Shown here one piece after another: positions 10,979-24,904 of a stretch of 64,000 nt of DNA. The notes beneath the pieces were generated by a model that worked only from the letters and a program-made list of their open reading frames with translations, was not told the origin of the DNA and ran no database searches. Made by a program: the position numbers and the translations under genes. Within the stretch, counting starts at the first letter, position 1, and each line of letters begins with the position of its first letter. The DNA is taken from NCBI RefSeq assembly GCF_949987535.1, contig NW_026645870.1, forward strand, positions 609,299 to 673,298. Reading direction: 5' to 3'. The stretch comes from Balaenoptera acutorostrata (lineage: Eukaryota; Chordata; Mammalia; Artiodactyla; Balaenopteridae).

Positions 10979-13900
10979 GTTTTAAGAAACAGTTTAAAAA
11001 GAGAATCATATTGTGATTTCTTGATAATGGGTGTGTTCCTAATCTTCTCCTAGTGTCTAAACTCTTCTCCATGGCTGGACCCCCAAATAAAATTCCTTTA
11101 CGTGCTAAGGGGTATCTAGAGAGTGGGATAGGTTTAATGACTAACCTCACCCTATCGCGTACCCTAACCCTAACCCCTACCCTAACCCTAACGCGTACCC
11201 TAATCCTAACCCGTACCCTAAACCGAGCCCTAACCCTAACACGAACCCTAACCCTAACCCTAACCCATACCCTACGCCCTACCCGAACCCCTCCCTGAAC
11301 CCGTACCCTAAGCCGTACCCTAACCCTCACCCTAACCCTAACCCTAACCCTAAGCTACCCTTGACTGCTTCTGCCTCCAATAGATTTCCTAAGCACTAGT
11401 GTTTTAAGGAACAGGTTAAAAAGAGAATCCTAATGTGATTTCTTGATAATGGGTGTGTTCCTTATCTTCTCCTAGTGTCTAAACTCTTCTCCATGGCTGG
11501 ACCCCCAAATAATATTCCTTTACGTGCTAAGGGGTATCTAGAGAGTGTGATAGGTTTAATAACTACCCTCACCCTAACGCGTACCCTAACCCTAACCCCT
11601 ACCCTAACCCTAATGCGTACCCTAATCCTAACCCGTACCCTAAACCGAGCCCTAACCCTAACACTAACCCTAACCCTAACCCTAACCGATACCCTACGCC
11701 CTACCCGAAACCCTCCCTGAACCCGTACCCTAAGCCGTACCCTAACCCTCACCCTAACCCTAACCCTAACCCTAAGCTACCCTTGACTGCTTCTGCCTCC
11801 AATAGATTTCCTAAGCACTAGTGTTTTAAGGAACAGGTTTAAAAGAGAATCCTAATGTGATTTCTTGATAATGGGTGTGTTCCTTATCTTCTCCTAGTGT
11901 CTAAACTCTTCTCCATGGCTGGACCCACAAATAATATTCCTATACGTGCTAAGGGGTATCTAGAGAGTGGGATAGGTTTAATAAGTACCCTCACCCTAAT
12001 GCGTACCCTAACCCTAACACCTACCCTAACCCTAACGCGTACCCTAATCCTAAACCGTACCCTAAACCGAGCCCTAACGCTAACACTAGCCCTAACCCTA
12101 ACCCTAACACATACCCTACGCCCTACCCGAACCCCTCCCCGAACCCGTACCCTAAGCCGTACCCTATCCCTCACCCTAACCCTAACCCTAACCCTAAGCT
12201 ACCCTTGACTGCTTCTGCCTCCAATAGATTTCCTAAGCACTAGTGTTTTAAGAAACAGTTTAAAAAGAGAATCATATTGTGATTTCTTGATAATGGGTGT
12301 GTTCCTTATCTTCTCCTAGTGTCTAAACACTTCTCCATGGCTGGACCCCCAAATAATATTCCTTTACGTGCTAAGGGTTATCTAGAGAGAGGGAGAGGTT
12401 TAATAACTAACCTCACCCTATCGCGTACCCTAACCCTAACCCCTATCCTAACACTAACGCGTACCCTAAGCCTAACCCGTACCCTAAACCGAGCCCTAAC
12501 CCTAACACTAAGCCTAACCCTAACCCTAACCCATACCCTATGCCCTACCCGAGCCCCTCCCCGAACCCGTACCCTAAGCCGTACCCTATCCCTCACCCTA
12601 ACCCTAACCCTAACCCTAAGCTACCCTTGACTGCTTCTGCCTCCAATAGATTTCCTAAGCACTAGTGTTTTAAGGAACAGGTTAAAAAGAGAATCCTAAT
12701 GTGATTTCTTGATAATGGGTGTGTTCCTTATCTTCTCCTAGTGTCTAAACTCTTCTCCATGGCTGGACCCACAAATAATATTCCTTTACGTGCTAAGGGG
12801 TATCTAGAGAGAGGGAGAGGTTTAATACCTACCCTCACCCTAACGCGTACTTTAACCCCAACCCCTACCCTAACCCTAACACGTACCCTAATCCTAACCC
12901 GTACCCTAAACCGAGCCCTAACCCTAACACGAACCCTAACCCTAACCCTAACCCATACCCTACGCCCTACCCGAACCCCTCCCGGAACCCGTACCCTAAG
13001 CCGTACCCTAACCCTCACCCTAACCCTAACCCTAACCCTAAGCTACCCTTGACTGCTTCTGCCTCCAATAGATTTCCTAAGCACTAGTGTTTTAAGGAAC
13101 AGGTTAAAAAGAGAATCCTAATGTGATTTCTTGATAATGGGTGTGTTCCTTATCTTCTCCTAGTGTCTAAACTCTTCTCCATGGCTGGACCCCCAAATAA
13201 TATTCCTTTTCGTGCTAAGGGGTATCTAGAGAGTGGGATAGGTTTAATAAGTACCCTCACCCTAATGCGTACCCTAACCCTAACCCCTACCCTAACCCTA
13301 ACGCGTACCCTAATCCTAACCCGTACCCTAAACCGAGCCCTAACCCTAACACGAACCCTAACCCTAACCCTAACCCATACCCTACGCCCTACCCGAACCC
13401 CTCCCTGAACCCGTACCCTAAGCCGTACCCTAACCCTCACCCTAACCCTAACCCTAACCCTAAGCTACCCTTGACTGCTTCTGCCTCCAATAGATTTCCT
13501 AAGCACTAGTGTTTTAAGGAACAGGTTAAAAAGAGAATCCTAATGTGATTTCTTGATAATGGATGTGTTCCTTATCTTCTCCTAGTGTCTAAACTCTTCT
13601 CCATGGCTGGACCACCAAATAATATTCCTTTTCGTGCTAAGGGGTATCTAGAGAGTGGGATAGGTTTAATAAGTACCCTCACCCTAATGCGTACCCTAAT
13701 CCTAACACCTACCCTAACCCTAACGCGTACCCTAATCCTAAACCGTACCCTAAACCGAGCCCTAACGCTAACACAAGCCCTAACCCTAACCCTAACCCAT
13801 ACCCTACGCCCTACCCGAACCCCTCCCTGAACCCGTACCCTAAGCCGTACCCTAACCCTCACCCTAACCCTAACCCTAATCCTAAGCTACCCTTGACTGC

Positions 13901-14354
13901 TTCTGCCTCCAATAGATTTCCTAAGCACTAGTGTTTTAAGGAACAGGTTAAAAAGAGAATCCTAATGTGATTTCTTGATAATGGGTGTGTTCCTTATCTT
14001 CTCCTAGTGTCTAAACTCTTCTCCATGGCTGGACCCCCAAATAATATTCCTTTTCGTGCTAAGGGGTATCTAGAGAGTGGGATAGGTTTAATAAGTACCC
14101 TCACCCTAATGCGTACCCTAATCCTAACACCTACCCTAACCCTAACGCGTACCCTAATCCTAAACCGTACCCTAAACCGAGCCCTAACGCTAACACTAGC
14201 CCTAACCCTAACCCTAACCCATACCCTACGCCCTACCCGAACCCCTCCCCGAACCCGTACCCTAAGCCGTACCCTATCCCTCACCCTAACCCTAACCCTA
14301 ACCCTAAGCTACCCTTGACTGCTTCTGCCTCCAATAGATTTCCTAAGCACTAGT
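10979..14354 (+). repeat. Array block of 8 units (NBCGJKDD)
   Basis: Begins with the first N unit (AATAAAATTCC, TAATGACTAACC and TTCCTAATCTTC instead of TTCCTTATCTTC). The first seven units, 10979-13932, match the seven units at 14355-17308. The C unit at 11823 carries CAGGTTTAAAAG instead of CAGGTTAAAAAG, shared only with its partner at 15199. Two private changes are visible: C at 12859 and A at 13563. Confidence 0.82.
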
Positions 14355-17300
14355 GTTTTAAGAAACAGTTTAAAAAGAGAATCATATTGTGATTTCTTGA
14401 TAATGGGTGTGTTCCTAATCTTCTCCTAGTGTCTAAACTCTTCTCCATGGCTGGACCCCCAAATAAAATTCCTTTACGTGCTAAGGGGTATCTAGAGAGT
14501 GGGATAGGTTTAATGACTAACCTCACCCTATCGCGTACCCTAACCCTAACCCCTACCCTAACCCTAACGCGTACCCTAATCCTAACCCGTACCCTAAACC
14601 GAGCCCTAACCCTAACACGAACCCTAACCCTAACCCTAACCCATACCCTACGCCCTACCCGAACCCCTCCCTGAACCCGTACCCTAAGCCGTACCCTAAC
14701 CCTCACCCTAACCCTAACCCTAACCCTAAGCTACCCTTGACTGCTTCTGCCTCCAATAGATTTCCTAAGCACTAGTGTTTTAAGGAACAGGTTAAAAAGA
14801 GAATCCTAATGTGATTTCTTGATAATGGGTGTGTTCCTTATCTTCTCCTAGTGTCTAAACTCTTCTCCATGGCTGGACCCCCAAATAATATTCCTTTACG
14901 TGCTAAGGGGTATCTAGAGAGTGTGATAGGTTTAATAACTACCCTCACCCTAACGCGTACCCTAACCCTAACCCCTACCCTAACCCTAATGCGTACCCTA
15001 ATCCTAACCCGTACCCTAAACCGAGCCCTAACCCTAACACTAACCCTAACCCTAACCCTAACCGATACCCTACGCCCTACCCGAAACCCTCCCTGAACCC
15101 GTACCCTAAGCCGTACCCTAACCCTCACCCTAACCCTAACCCTAACCCTAAGCTACCCTTGACTGCTTCTGCCTCCAATAGATTTCCTAAGCACTAGTGT
15201 TTTAAGGAACAGGTTTAAAAGAGAATCCTAATGTGATTTCTTGATAATGGGTGTGTTCCTTATCTTCTCCTAGTGTCTAAACTCTTCTCCATGGCTGGAC
15301 CCACAAATAATATTCCTATACGTGCTAAGGGGTATCTAGAGAGTGGGATAGGTTTAATAAGTACCCTCACCCTAATGCGTACCCTAACCCTAACACCTAC
15401 CCTAACCCTAACGCGTACCCTAATCCTAAACCGTACCCTAAACCGAGCCCTAACGCTAACACTAGCCCTAACCCTAACCCTAACACATACCCTACGCCCT
15501 ACCCGAACCCCTCCCCGAACCCGTACCCTAAGCCGTACCCTATCCCTCACCCTAACCCTAACCCTAACCCTAAGCTACCCTTGACTGCTTCTGCCTCCAA
15601 TAGATTTCCTAAGCACTAGTGTTTTAAGAAACAGTTTAAAAAGAGAATCATATTGTGATTTCTTGATAATGGGTGTGTTCCTTATCTTCTCCTAGTGTCT
15701 AAACACTTCTCCATGGCTGGACCCCCAAATAATATTCCTTTACGTGCTAAGGGTTATCTAGAGAGAGGGAGAGGTTTAATAACTAACCTCACCCTATCGC
15801 GTACCCTAACCCTAACCCCTATCCTAACACTAACGCGTACCCTAAGCCTAACCCGTACCCTAAACCGAGCCCTAACCCTAACACTAAGCCTAACCCTAAC
15901 CCTAACCCATACCCTATGCCCTACCCGAGCCCCTCCCCGAACCCGTACCCTAAGCCGTACCCTATCCCTCACCCTAACCCTAACCCTAACCCTAAGCTAC
16001 CCTTGACTGCTTCTGCCTCCAATAGATTTCCTAAGCACTAGTGTTTTAAGGAACAGGTTAAAAAGAGAATCCTAATGTGATTTCTTGATAATGGGTGTGT
16101 TCCTTATCTTCTCCTAGTGTCTAAACTCTTCTCCATGGCTGGACCCACAAATAATATTCCTTTACGTGCTAAGGGGTATCTAGAGAGAGGGAGAGGTTTA
16201 ATACCTACCCTCACCCTAACGCGTACTTTAACCCTAACCCCTACCCTAACCCTAACACGTACCCTAATCCTAACCCGTACCCTAAACCGAGCCCTAACCC
16301 TAACACGAACCCTAACCCTAACCCTAACCCATACCCTACGCCCTACCCGAACCCCTCCCGGAACCCGTACCCTAAGCCGTACCCTAACCCTCACCCTAAC
16401 CCTAACCCTAACCCTAAGCTACCCTTGACTGCTTCTGCCTCCAATAGATTTCCTAAGCACTAGTGTTTTAAGGAACAGGTTAAAAAGAGAATCCTAATGT
16501 GATTTCTTGATAATGGGTGTGTTCCTTATCTTCTCCTAGTGTCTAAACTCTTCTCCATGGCTGGACCCCCAAATAATATTCCTTTTCGTGCTAAGGGGTA
16601 TCTAGAGAGTGGGATAGGTTTAATAAGTACCCTCACCCTAATGCGTACCCTAACCCTAACCCCTACCCTAACCCTAACGCGTACCCTAATCCTAACCCGT
16701 ACCCTAAACCGAGCCCTAACCCTAACACGAACCCTAACCCTAACCCTAACCCATACCCTACGCCCTACCCGAACCCCTCCCTGAACCCGTACCCTAAGCC
16801 GTACCCTAACCCTCACCCTAACCCTAACCCTAACCCTAAGCTACCCTTGACTGCTTCTGCCTCCAATAGATTTCCTAAGCACTAGTGTTTTAAGGAACAG
16901 GTTAAAAAGAGAATCCTAATGTGATTTCTTGATAATGGGTGTGTTCCTTATCTTCTCCTAGTGTCTAAACTCTTCTCCATGGCTGGACCACCAAATAATA
17001 TTCCTTTTCGTGCTAAGGGGTATCTAGAGAGTGGGATAGGTTTAATAAGTACCCTCACCCTAATGCGTACCCTAATCCTAACACCTACCCTAACCCTAAC
17101 GCGTACCCTAATCCTAAACCGTACCCTAAACCGAGCCCTAACGCTAACACAAGCCCTAACCCTAACCCTAACCCATACCCTACGCCCTACCCGAACCCCT
17201 CCCTGAACCCGTACCCTAAGCCGTACCCTAACCCTCACCCTAACCCTAACCCTAATCCTAAGCTACCCTTGACTGCTTCTGCCTCCAATAGATTTCCTAA

Positions 17301-18574
17301 GCACTAGTGTTTTAAGGAACAGGTTAAAAAGAGAATCCTAATGTGATTTCTTGATAATGGGTGTGTTCCTTATCTTCTCCTAGTGTCTAAACTCTTCTCC
17401 ATGGCTGGACCCCCAAATAATATTCCTTTTCGTGCTAAGGGGTATCTAGAGAGTGGGATAGGTTTAATAAGTACCCTCACCCTAATGCGTACCCTAATCC
17501 TAACACCTACCCTAACCCTAACGCGTACCCTAATCCTAAACCGTACCCTAAACCGAGCCCTAACGCTAACACTAGCCCTAACCCTAACCCTAACCCATAC
17601 CCTACGCCCTACCCGAACCCCTCCCCGAATCCGTACCCTAAGCCGTACCCTATCCCTCACCCTAACCCTAACCCTAACCCTAAGCTACCCTTGACTGCTT
17701 CTGCCTCCAATAGATTTCCTAAGCACTAGTGTTTTAAGGAACAGGTTAAAAAGAGAATCCTAATGTGATTTCTTGATAATGGGTGTGTTCCTTATCTTCT
17801 CCTAGTGTCTAAACTCTTCTCCATGGCTGGACCCCCAAATAATATTCCTTTTCGTGCTAAGGGGTATCTAGAGAGTGGGATAGGTTTAATAAGTACCCTC
17901 ACCCTAATGCGTACCCTAATCCTAACACCTACCCTAACCCTAACGCGTACCCTAATCCTAAACCGTACCCTAAACCGAGCCCTAACGCTAACACTAGCCC
18001 TAACCCTAACCCTAACCCATACCCTACGCCCTACCCGAACCCCTCCCCGAACCCGTACCCTAAGCCGTACCCTATCCCTCACCCTAACCCTAACCCTAAC
18101 CCTAAGCTACCCTTGACTGCTTCTGCCTCCAATAGATTCCCTAAGCACTAGTGTTTTAAGGAACAGGTTAAAAAGAGAATCCTAATGTGATTTCTTGATA
18201 ATGGGTGTGTTCCTTATCTTCTCCTAGTGTCTAAACTCTTCTCCATGGCTGGACCCACAAATAATATTCCTTTTCGTGCTAAGGGGTATCTAGAGAGTGG
18301 GATAGGTTTAATAACTAACCTCACCCTATCGCGTACCCTAACCCTAACCCCTACCCTAACCCTAACGCGTACCATAATCCTAACCCGTACCCTAAACCGA
18401 GCCCTAACCCTAACACGAACCCTAACCCTAACCCTAACCCATACCCTACGCCCTACCCGAACCACTCCCCGAACCCGTACCCTAAGCCGTACCCTATCCC
18501 TCACCCTAACCCTAACCCTAACCCTAAGCTACCCTTGACTGCTTCTGCCTCCAATAGATTTCCTAAGCACTAGT
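14355..18574 (+). repeat. Array block of 10 units (NBCGJKDDDE)
   Basis: The longest run of the core order in this part. The left seven units duplicate 10979-13932. From 15199 on the sequence is also matched 8,440 bp downstream (from 23639), so this block takes part in two separate duplications. The D units carry, in order, the markers ACACAAGCC, CCGAATCCG and a GATTCCCTAAGC linker. Confidence 0.82.
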
Positions 18575-21528
18575 GTTTTAAGAAACAGTTTAAAAAGAGA
18601 ATCATATTGTGATTTCTTGATAATGGGTGTGTTCCTTATCTTCTCCTAGTTTCTAAACACTTCTCCATGGCTGGACCCCCAAATAATATTCCTTTACGTG
18701 CTAAGGGTTATCTAGAGAGAGGGAGAGGTTTAATAACTAACCTCACCCTATCGCGTACCCTAACCCTAACCCCTATCCTAACACTAACGCGTACCCTAAG
18801 CCTAACCCGTACCCTAAACCGAGCCCTAACCCTAACACTAAGCCTAACCCTAACCCTAACCCATACCCTACGCCCTACCCGAGCCCCTCCCCGAACCCGT
18901 ACCCTAAGCCATACCCTAACCCTCACCCTAACCCTAACCCTAACCCTAAGCTACCCTTGACTGCTTCTGCCTCCAATAGATTTCCTAAGCACTAGTGTTT
19001 TAAGGAACAGGTTAAAAAGAGAATCCTAATGTGATTTCTTGATAATGGGTGTGTTCCTTATCTTCTCCTAGTGTCTAAACTCTTCTCCATGGCTGGACCC
19101 ACAAATAATATTCCTTTACGTGCTAAGGGGTATCTAGAGAGAGGGAGAGGTTTAATACCTACCCTCACCCTAACGCGTACTTTAACCCTAACCCCTACCC
19201 TAACCCTAACGCGTACCCTAATCCTAAACCGTACCCTAAACCGAGCCCTAACCCTAACACGAACCCTAACCCTAACCCTAACCCATACCCTACGCCCTAC
19301 CCGAACCCCTCCCGGAACCCGTACCCTAAGCCGTACCCTAACCCTCACCCTAACCCTAACCCTAACCCTAAGCTACCCTTGACTGCTTCTGCCTCCAATA
19401 GATTTCCTAAGCACTAGTGTTTTAAGGAACAGGTTAAAAAGAGAATCCTAATGTGATTTCTTGATAATGGGTGTGTTCCTTATCTTCTCCTAGTGTCTAA
19501 ACTCTTCTCCATGGCTGGACCCCCAAATAATATTCCTTTTCGTGCTAAGGGGTATCTAGAGAGTGGGATAGGTTTAATAAGTACCCTCACCCTAATGCGT
19601 ACCCTAACCCTAACCCCTACCCTAACCCTAACGCGTACCCTAATCCTAACCCGTACCCTAAACCGAGCCCTAACCCTAACACGAACCCTAACCCTAACCC
19701 TAACCCATACCCTACGCCCTACCCGAACCCCTCCCTGAACCCGTACCCTAAGCCGTACCCTAACCCTCACCCTAACCCTAACCCTAACCCTAAGCTACCC
19801 TTGACTGCTTCTGCCTCCAATAGATTTCCTAAGCACTAGTGTTTTAAGGAACAGGTTAAAAAGAGAATCCTAATGTGATTTCTTGATAATGGGTGTGTTC
19901 CTTATCTTCTCCTAGTGTCTAAACTCTTCTCCATGGCTGGACCACCAAATAATATTCCTTTTCGTGCTAAGGGGTATCTAGAGAGTGGGATAGGTTTAAT
20001 AAGTACCCTCACCCTAATGCGTACCCTAATCCTAACACCTACCCTAACCCTAACGCGTACCCTAATCCTAAACCGTACCCTAAACCGAGCCCTAACGCTA
20101 ACACTAGCCCTAACCCTAACCCTAACCCATACCCTACGCCCTACCCGAACCCCTCCCTGAACCCGTACCCTAAGCCGTACCCTAACCCTCACCCTAACCC
20201 TAACCCTAATCCTAAGCTACCCTTGACTGCTTCTGCCTCCAATAGATTTCCTAAGCACTAGTGTTTTAAGGAACAGGTTAAAAAGAGAATCCTAATGTGA
20301 TTTCTTGATAATGGGTGTGTTCCTTATCTTCTCCTAGTGTCTAAACTCTTCTCCATGGCTGGACCCCCAAATAATATTCCTTTTCGTGCTAAGGGGTATC
20401 TAGAGAGTGGGATAGGTTTAATAAGTACCCTCACCCTAATGCGTACCCTAATCCTAACACCTACCCTAACCCTAACGCGTACCCTAATCCTAAACCGTAC
20501 CCTAAACCGAGCCCTAACGCTAACACTAGCCCTAACCCTAACACTAACCCATACCCTACGCCCTACCCGAACCCCTCCCCGAACCCGTACCCTAAGCCGT
20601 ACCCTATCCCTCACCCTAACCCTAACCCTAACCCTAAGCTACCCTTGACTGCTTCTGCCTCCAATAGATTCCCTAAGCACTAGTGTTTTAAGGAACAGGT
20701 TAAAAAGAGAATCCTAATGTGATTTCTTGATAATGGGTGTGTTCCTTATCTTCTCCTAGTGTCTAAACTCTTCTCCATGGCTGGACCCCCAAATAATATT
20801 CCTTTTCGTGCTAAGGGGTATCTAGAGAGTGGGATAGGTTTAATAACTAACCTCACCCTATCGCGTACCCTAACCCTAACCCCTACCCTAACCCTAACGC
20901 GTACCATAATCCTAACCCGTACCCTAAACCGAGCCCTAACCCTAACACGAACCCTAACCCTAACCCTAACCCATACCCTACGCCCTACCCGAACCCCTCC
21001 CTGAACCCGTACCCTAAGCCGTACCCTAACCCTCACCCTAACCCTAACCCTAACCCTAAGCTACCCTTGACTGCTTCTGCCTCCAATAGATTTCCTAAGC
21101 ACTAGTGTTTTAAGGAACAGGTTAAAAAGAGAATCCTAATGTGATTTCTTGATAATGGGTGTGTTCCTTATCTTCTCCTAGTGTCTAAACTCTTCTCCAT
21201 GGCTGGACCCCCAAATAATATTCCTTTTCGTGCTAAGGGGTATCTAGAGAGTGGGATAGGTTTAATAAGTACCCTCACCCTAATGCGTACCCTAATCCTA
21301 ACACCTACCCTAACCCTAACGCGTACCCTAATCCTAAACCGTACCCTAAACCGAGCCCTAAAGCTAACACTAGCCCTAACCCTAACCCTAACCCATACCC
21401 TACGCCCTACCCGAACCCCTCCCCGAACCCGTACCCTAAGCCGTACCCTATCCCTCACCCTAACCCTAACCCTAACCCTAAGCTACCCTTGACTGCTTCT
21501 GCCTCCAATAGATTTCCTAAGCACTAGT
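18575..21528 (+). repeat. Array block of 7 units (GJKDDED)
   Basis: The leading G unit has CCTAGTTTCTAAAC where nearly all others have CCTAGTGTCTAAAC (T at 18650). The only other copy with this change is the G unit starting 27015. The J unit here has AACGCGTACCC followed by CCTAAACCGT, unlike the J units at 12667 and 16043, and again pairs with the J at 27437. The block ends with E (CGTACCATAATCC) and D (CCCTAAAGCTAACAC). Confidence 0.8.
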
Positions 21529-24500
21529 GTTTTAAGAAACAGTTTAAAAAGAGAATCATATTGTGATTTCTTGATAATGGGTGTGTTCCTAATCTTCTCC
21601 TAGTGTCTAAACTCTTCTCCATGGCTGGACCCCCAAATAAAATTCCTTTACGTGCTAAGGGGTATCTAGAGAGTGGGATAGGTTTAATGACTAACCTCAC
21701 CCTATCGCGTACCCTAACCCTAACCCCTACCCTAACCCTAACGCGTACCCTAATCCTAACCCGTACCCTAAACCGAGCCCTAACCCTAACACGAACCCTA
21801 ACCCTAACCCTAACCCATACCCTACACCCTACCCGAACCCCTCCCTGAACCCGTACCCTAAGCCGTACCCTAACCCTCACCCTAACCCTAACCCTAACCC
21901 TAAGCTACCCTTGACTGCTTCTGCCTCCAATAGATTTCCTAAGCACTAGTGTTTTAAGGAACAGGTTAAAAAGAGAATCCTAATGTGATTTCTTGATAAT
22001 GGGTGTGTTCCTTATCTTCTCCTAGTGTCTAAACTCTTCTCCATGGCTGGACCCCCAAATAATATTCCTTTACGTGCTAAGGGGTATCTAGAGAGTGTGA
22101 TAGGTTTAATAACTACCCTCACCCTAACGCGTACCCTAACCCTAACCCCTACCCTAACCCTAATGCGTACCCTAATCCTAACCCGTACCCTAAACCGAGC
22201 CCTAACCCTAACACTAACCCTAACCCTAACCCTAACCGATACCCTACGCCCTACCCGAAACCCTCCCTGAACCCGTACCCTAAGCCGTACCCTAACCCTC
22301 ACCCTAACCCTAACCCTAACCCTAAGCTACCCTTGACTGCTTCTGCCTCCAATAGATTTCCTAAGCACTAGTGTTTTAAGGAACAGGTTAAAAAGAGAAT
22401 CCTAATGTGATTTCTTGATAATGGGTGTGTTCCTTATCTTCTCCTAGTGTCTAAACTCTTCTCCATGGCTGGACCCACAAATAATATTCCTATACGTGCT
22501 AAGGGGTATCTAGAGAGTGGGATAGGTTTAATAAGTACCCTCACCCTAATGCGTACCCTAACCCTAACACCTACCCTAACCCTAACGCGTACCCTAATCC
22601 TAAACCGTACCCTAAACCGAGCCCTAACGCTAACACTAGCCCTAACCCTAACCCTAACACATACCCTACGCCCTACCCGAACCCCTCCCCGAACCCGTAC
22701 CCTAAGCCGTACCCTATCCCTCACCCTAACCCTAACCCTAACCCTAAGCTACCCTTGACTGCTTCTGCCTCCAATAGATTTCCTAAGCACTAGTGTTTTA
22801 AGAAACAGTTTAAAAAGAGAATCATATTGTGATTTCTTGATAATGGGTGTGTTCCTTATCTTCTCCTAGTGTCTAAACACTTCTCCATGGCTGGACCCCC
22901 AAATAATATTCCTTTACGTGCTAAGGGTTATCTAGAGAGAGGGAGAGGTTTAATAACTAACCTCACCCTATCGCGTACCCTAACCCTAACCCCTATCCTA
23001 ACACTAACGCGTACCCTAAGCCTAACCCGTACCCTAAACCGAGCCCTAACCCTAACACTAAGCCTAACCCTAACCCTAACCCATACCCTATGCCCTACCC
23101 GAGCCCCTCCCCGAACCCGTACCCTAAGCCGTACCCTATCCCTCACCCTAACCCTAACCCTAACCCTAAGCTACCCTTGACTGCTTCTGCCTCCAATAGA
23201 TTTCCTAAGCACTAGTGTTTTAAGGAACAGGTTAAAAAGAGAATCCTAATGTGATTTCTTGATAATGGGTGTGTTCCTTATCTTCTCCTAGTGTCTAAAC
23301 TCTTCTCCATGGCTGGACCCACAAATAATATTCCTTTACGTGCTAAGGGGTATCTAGAGAGAGGGAGAGGTTTAATACCTACCCTCACCCTAACGCGTAC
23401 TTTAACCCTAACCCCTACCCTAACCCTAACACGTACCCTAATCCTAACCCGTACCCTAAACCGAGCCCTAACCCTAACACGAACCCTAACCCTAACCCTA
23501 ACCCATACCCTACGCCCTACCCGAACCCCTCCCGGAACCCGTACCCTAAGCCGTACCCTAACCCTCACCCTAACCCTAACCCTAACCCTAAGCTACCCTT
23601 GACTGCTTCTGCCTCCAATAGATTTCCTAAGCACTAGTGTTTTAAGGAACAGGTTAAAAAGAGAATCCTAATGTGATTTCTTGATAATGGGTGTGTTCCT
23701 TATCTTCTCCTAGTGTCTAAACTCTTCTCCATGGCTGGACCCACAAATAATATTCCTATACGTGCTAAGGGGTATCTAGAGAGTGGGATAGGTTTAATAA
23801 GTACCCTCACCCTAATGCGTACCCTAACCCTAACACCTACCCTAACCCTAACGCGTACCCTAATCCTAAACCGTACCCTAAACCGAGCCCTAACGCTAAC
23901 ACTAGCCCTAACCCTAACCCTAACACATACCCTACGCCCTACCCGAACCCCTCCCCGAACCCGTACCCTAAGCCGTACCCTATCCCTCACCCTAACCCTA
24001 ACCCTAACCCTAAGCTACCCTTGACTGCTTCTGCCTCCAATAGATTTCCTAAGCACTAGTGTTTTAAGAAACAGTTTAAAAAGAGAATCATATTGTGATT
24101 TCTTGATAATGGGTGTGTTCCTTATCTTCTCCTAGTGTCTAAACACTTCTCCATGGCTGGACCCCCAAATAATATTCCTTTACGTGCTAAGGGTTATCTA
24201 GAGAGAGGGAGAGGTTTAATAACTAACCTCACCCTATCGCGTACCCTAACCCTAACCCCTATCCTAACACTAACGCGTACCCTAAGCCTAACCCGTACCC
24301 TAAACCGAGCCCTAACCCTAACACTAAGCCTAACCCTAACCCTAACCCATACCCTATGCCCTACCCGAGCCCCTCCCCGAACCCGTACCCTAAGCCGTAC
24401 CCTATCCCTCACCCTAACCCTAACCCTAACCCTAAGCTACCCTTGACTGCTTCTGCCTCCAATAGATTTCCTAAGCACTAGTGTTTTAAGGAACAGGTTA

Positions 24501-24904
24501 AAAAGAGAATCCTAATGTGATTTCTTGATAATGGGTGTGTTCCTTATCTTCTCCTAGTGTCTAAACTCTTCTCCATGGCTGGACCCACAAATAATATTCC
24601 TTTACGTGCTAAGGGGTATCTAGAGAGAGGGAGAGGTTTAATACCTACCCTCACCCTAACGCGTACTTTAACCCTAACCCCTACCCTAACCCTAACACGT
24701 ACCCTAATCCTAACCCGTACCCTAAACCGAGCCCTAACCCTAACACGAACCCTAACCCTAACCCTAACCCATACCCTACGCCCTACCCGAACCCCTCCCG
24801 GAACCCGTACCCTAAGCCGTACCCTAACCCTCACCCTAACCCTAACCCTAACCCTAAGCTACCCTTGACTGCTTCTGCCTCCAATAGATTTCCTAAGCAC
24901 TAGT
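21529..24904 (+). repeat. Array block of 8 units (NBCGJ then CGJ)
   Basis: The three units C-G-J (22373-23638) are followed at once by a second C-G-J (23639-24904). The pairs look nearly identical, including ACACGTACCC in both J units and CCCTATGCCCT in both G units. This is a local 1,266-bp tandem duplication of three units, joined at the normal unit boundary. Confidence 0.82.

Noticed and set aside
11838..15213. Binding site or promoter created by TTTAAAAG at the two matching C units
   Set aside because: It is a single substitution shared by descent between two duplicated blocks, with no other promoter feature near it.
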